A stretch of DNA of 64,000 nucleotides. Source: Pedobacter metabolipauper (GTDB taxonomy: Bacteria; Bacteroidota; Bacteroidia; Sphingobacteriales; Sphingobacteriaceae). The position numbers were made by a program, and so were the translations under genes. Shown piece by piece: positions 61,153 to 64,000 of the stretch. The stretch's first letter is position 1; each line of letters begins with the position of its first letter. The stretch lies in assembly GCF_004362715.1 (NCBI RefSeq), contig NZ_SNYC01000004.1, positions 558,001-622,000 of the forward strand, in the 5' to 3' direction. The notes under the pieces were generated by a model. That model ran no database searches and had not been told where the DNA came from. It saw only the letters and a list, made by a program, of their open reading frames with translations.

Positions 61153-61469
61153 TTTAATCTATAATTTGTTGGCAGCAAACTTATAGTAAACGCCTATATT
61201 TTCCCTGCGACTTCTTTAAGGCATTCTTACGGCAAAGGTGCCAATTGGGCCAGGACTTGTAAAAAATTCACTCGCAAGCAGCTTGATGTTGCCTTTACCA
61301 CTGAGTACGTGCCTTTGTACGCGGGCCATCAGATATTGCCTGTCCAGAATAAACCAACGTGTCCGGTTTGGAACAATTTATACGAACTAATATTTTATTA
61401 ATACATTGATTATTAAATGTTTAAGTGTGGCATCATCATTGAATTCTGGCCTATCCAAATTCATAATAT
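61153..61469. other. Intergenic region holding a short decayed reading frame
   Basis: On the minus strand an open frame runs from 61377 (after a TAA at 61378-61380) to the stop at 61216, reading VPNRTRWFILDRQYLMARVQ and ending GPIGTFAVRMP. It has no start near its beginning; the only Met is internal (37 residues). It could be the remnant of a lost gene. I see no promoter box or terminator of note. Confidence 0.35.
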
Positions 61470-62720
61470 ATGGACAGGGAATTATCCTCATCATTTAAAA
61501 AAAGGCGTCTCATTAAAACAGTAAGCCTGGCAAGCCTGACTGTTATACTCGTAGTTGTCGCTTTCTACATCATTCGTGCTAATATGGAGCCAACTATAGA
61601 ACGCTCAAAAATAAACGTCTCTGTTGTTGGCAAAGGTACGGTTGAAGCAACTCTGGAAGCCACTGGCCTGGTGGTTCCTGAATACGAGTTTCTGATTACA
61701 AGCCCCATTCAGGCAAAATTAGAACAGGTATTCCGTAATTCCGGGGAGGCTGTACAAGCGGGCGAATCTATTCTACAACTGAATAAAGACGCGACGCTGA
61801 ACGATTATAATAAATTGCTGGACGAACAGGCGGTTAACCACAACAGAGAAGAGCAGCTTGGATTAAACCTCGAAAGAATTCTTAATGAGTTAAACACACA
61901 ATATACCATCAAACAGATGAATATTGAAAGTCTTGAGACAGCACTTGATCATGAGCGTGCTTTACTAAAGATTGGCGGAAGCACGGATGAGAAATTAAAG
62001 CAGGCTGGGCTAAACCTTGAAATTTCGCGCCTTGAACTGCTGCAGCTAAAAAGACAAGTAAAAAATCAGGAAAAAACGATCCTGTCGGAAAGAAAAGGCC
62101 TGGGTTATCAAATTAGTATGCAACAAAAAAATATAGCTACATATGGGAAAAAATTAAGCGGAGCAATAGTACAATCGCCAGCAAAAGGAATCGTTACCTG
62201 GGTAAGTAATAAAATAGGGGCCGAGGTAAACGTGGGTTCCGATCTGGCGAGGGTAGCCGACCTGAGCAGCTATAAAGTGGAAGGGAAAATATCTGATGCT
62301 TATGCTTCACAGCTTAAGAAAGGTATGGAGGTAATTGTGAAAATTGAAGACCAGGATCTGCGTGGAACCATAACCAATATTCAGCCGGAAGTTGATGCGG
62401 GCATGGTTATTTTCTTTGTTAGCCTGAATAAAAATAACCATAACCTGCTCCGGGCTAATCTGAAAGTGGAATTGCAACTGGTTACATCGGTAAGGCGTAA
62501 TGTATTGCGTGTTAAAAATGGATCTGTATTTACCGGAGCCGAGCAGCAGCAGATCTTTGTAGTACAGGGAGATGAAGCAGTATCAAGAACGATCAATACC
62601 GGACTTAGCAATTTCAATTATACGGAGATTCTTACTGGACTGCGTCCTGGTGAAAAAGTAATCATCACCGAACTGAAAGACCTGCAGAGTTTCAAAAAGG
62701 TGGCGATCAAAGATAAATAA
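61470..62720 (+). CDS. Membrane-fusion (HlyD/MacA-like) efflux adaptor
   Basis: The 416-residue protein has an inner-membrane anchor (about 14-36), a lipoyl/barrel-sandwich half EATGLVVPEYEFLITSPIQA with KLEQVFRNSGEAVQAGESIL, a long coiled-coil hairpin (about 105-225) that reaches the TolC-type channel, the second lipoyl half IVQSPAKGIVTWVSNKIGAEVNVG, and a beta-barrel with IEDQDLRGTITNIQPEVD. The layout is of the MacA/AcrA adaptor type. It precedes a TolC-family gene by 7 bp; the transporter is presumably beyond the window. Substrate unknown. Confidence 0.88.
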   Translation: MDRELSSSFKKRRLIKTVSLASLTVILVVVAFYIIRANMEPTIERSKINVSVVGKGTVEATLEATGLVVPEYEFLITSPIQAKLEQVFRNSGEAVQAGESILQLNKDATLNDYNKLLDEQAVNHNREEQLGLNLERILNELNTQYTIKQMNIESLETALDHERALLKIGGSTDEKLKQAGLNLEISRLELLQLKRQVKNQEKTILSERKGLGYQISMQQKNIATYGKKLSGAIVQSPAKGIVTWVSNKIGAEVNVGSDLARVADLSSYKVEGKISDAYASQLKKGMEVIVKIEDQDLRGTITNIQPEVDAGMVIFFVSLNKNNHNLLRANLKVELQLVTSVRRNVLRVKNGSVFTGAEQQQIFVVQGDEAVSRTINTGLSNFNYTEILTGLRPGEKVIITELKDLQSFKKVAIKDK

Positions 62721-62727
62721 GAACAGC

Positions 62728-64000
62728 ATGGAAACTAAAACTTTACTTCGAATGTGCTTTTATCTATCGTTATTTTTTGGATCAGTGAAGATGTCTGCAC
62801 AGCAATCACAACCCCTCCCTGCCCGCCTCAGTTTAAATGAGATTACCAGGCTGGCCAGGGAAAACTCTACGGCATCCTTGCAGGCTGCCACCTTAAAAGA
62901 AAACAGATACTGGCAGTATAAAAACTTCCGGTCTAATTATTTACCACAATTGAACCTGGATGGTACATTACCTGACTTTACACGGGACAATATAGCCGTT
63001 ACACAGCCAGATGGTACCATTCAGTTCCAGCCAATTGCCAATGACAATTCGCGGTTAAACCTGGGGATTTCACAAAACATCAGTGCTACCGGCGGGCAGG
63101 TATTTCTCAATTCAAACCTGCTAAAATTCACTGATTTTGACCGTAAACAAACCCGTTTTTCCGGCAATCCGCTTGTGATCGGGTTCAGCCAGCCGTTGTT
63201 TGCATTTAATGCACTTTCCTGGGACAATAAGATCGAACCCTTGCGCTATGAAGAATCTAAGAAGAAATATGTGGAAGACCTGGAGGAGGTTAGCCGCAAT
63301 GCGACTACGATGTTCTTCGATCTGCTGATTGCCCAAATCAATCATGAAATTGCCCTGAAGAATAAAGAGAACAACGATATGCTGTTCAAGATTGGCGAAG
63401 CAAAGTCTACGATGGGAAAGCTGTCCAGAGACGAATTACTACAGTTGAAGCTGGCAGCCTTAAATGCGGGTAAGGCTGTGGCACAGGCAAGCCTGTATGT
63501 TGAAAGTTCGATGTTGCGCCTCAATTACTTTATTGGTGACAAGGAAAACTCAGCGATAGAGCTTGTACTTCCAGAGGAGCTTGCTGTATTTGATATCGAT
63601 CTCAAAACTGCTGTAAATGAAGCGAGAACCAATAAATATCAAACGGTAGAATTTCGAAGAACCTTACTGGAGGCAAAAAAAGAAGTTGCCCGGGCACATG
63701 GTGAGAATGGTTTGAATGCAAATTTATTTGCCACTTTTGGACTGACAAACCGCGCTGCAGATATTCCTGGCATTTACAGGCATCCTGTAGATCAGCAAAC
63801 CCTGCAGATTGGCTTTCAAATCCCAATTGTAGATTGGGGAAGATCGTCTGCCAGGATCAAGACTGCACAAGCCAATAGAAAACTGGTGGAATATAGTGTA
63901 GCCTTACAAGAAACTAATTTTGACCAGGAGATCTTTACCCAGGTTAAACAGTTTAACATGATCCGGGAGCAGATGAAAACAAATATCCTGGCCGATAGTA
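62728..64000 (+). CDS. TolC-family outer-membrane efflux protein (3' end cut off)
   Basis: Translated by eye from ATG 62728, the frame is open to the window edge: 424 codons. The first 25 residues form a signal peptide (LLRMCFYLSLFFGSVKMSAQ). The mature part has TolC-like repeats of helices and strands: LSLNEITRLARENSTASLQA, YLPQLNLDG, LNLGISQNISATGGQVFLNSNL, LVIGFSQPLFAFNALSWDNK, and later LQIGFQIPIVDWGRSSARIKTAQAN, the typical second-repeat motif. It would form the outer channel for the upstream adaptor. A full-length protein is about 450-480 residues, so little is missing. Confidence 0.9.
   Translation, partial: METKTLLRMCFYLSLFFGSVKMSAQQSQPLPARLSLNEITRLARENSTASLQAATLKENRYWQYKNFRSNYLPQLNLDGTLPDFTRDNIAVTQPDGTIQFQPIANDNSRLNLGISQNISATGGQVFLNSNLLKFTDFDRKQTRFSGNPLVIGFSQPLFAFNALSWDNKIEPLRYEESKKKYVEDLEEVSRNATTMFFDLLIAQINHEIALKNKENNDMLFKIGEAKSTMGKLSRDELLQLKLAALNAGKAVAQASLYVESSMLRLNYFIGDKENSAIELVLPEELAVFDIDLKTAVNEARTNKYQTVEFRRTLLEAKKEVARAHGENGLNANLFATFGLTNRAADIPGIYRHPVDQQTLQIGFQIPIVDWGRSSARIKTAQANRKLVEYSVALQETNFDQEIFTQVKQFNMIREQMKTNILADS

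Noticed and set aside
1..64000. CRISPR arrays, insertion sequences, prophage or integrase genes
   Set aside because: No regularly spaced repeats, transposase motifs, terminal inverted repeats or phage structural genes were seen in either strand.

Overview
The window reads as a chromosomal segment of a Bacteroidota bacterium, most likely family Sphingobacteriaceae (Pedobacter or a close relative). The evidence is gldD, two SusC/SusD pairs, futalosine-route menaquinone genes, many small lipoproteins, and promoter boxes of the Bacteroidota type (TTG, about 19 bp, TAnnTTTG). The genus is an inference. I found no insertion sequence, integrase, CRISPR array or rRNA. The only tRNA is tRNA-Asp(GTC).

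Layout. 1-2284: a cut-off TlpA-type thioredoxin lipoprotein-like gene, a Tat-exported Dabb protein and a small four-helix membrane protein. 2301-5277: a tryptophan segment with a leader peptide containing Trp codons and an intrinsic terminator (a classic attenuator), then trpE, trpG and trpC; trpD and trpFBA are absent here. 5284-11313: housekeeping genes (hflX, rbfA, an M23-fold protein, a TonB-C-domain protein, a diacylglycerol-kinase-like gene divergent from an App1-type phosphatase, yccF, aat). 11422-16712: a SNF2 helicase, a GIN-domain exported protein and an ALDH7-type dehydrogenase. 16996-22873: a TPR protein and a tightly packed operon comA-aroE-gldD-MBL hydrolase-lolC/E-like permease-lipoprotein. 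22874-30187: mqnB-mqnD on the minus strand and queD-folE-fabD plus a very large NtrY-like sensor kinase on the plus strand.

30195-52233 is the most distinctive part. It holds a DigH-type (GHL10) glycosidase, an M16 protease, a NagX-like membrane acyltransferase, NagB fused to a PIG-L deacetylase domain, AnmK, a DeoR-family regulator and two tandem SusC/SusD cassettes, each closed by a small lipoprotein gene. The two susC promoter regions, about 5.9 kb apart, share two conserved blocks, one containing a TTGCRTG direct repeat with 10-bp period. I infer an amino-sugar (chitin- or peptidoglycan-fragment) salvage locus whose two uptake systems are co-regulated, possibly by the adjacent DeoR protein.

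52329-64000: a CsbD-like small protein, a CtpA-type S41 protease, a ferredoxin/ferredoxin-NADP reductase pair, an LpxH-like hydrolase, prfA, tRNA-Asp, an alpha/beta hydrolase, two further thioredoxin-fold TlpA proteins, a gap with a decayed reading frame, and the first two genes of an efflux operon (membrane-fusion adaptor, TolC-family protein cut by the window edge).

All functional names rest on motif recognition by eye; no database search was run.
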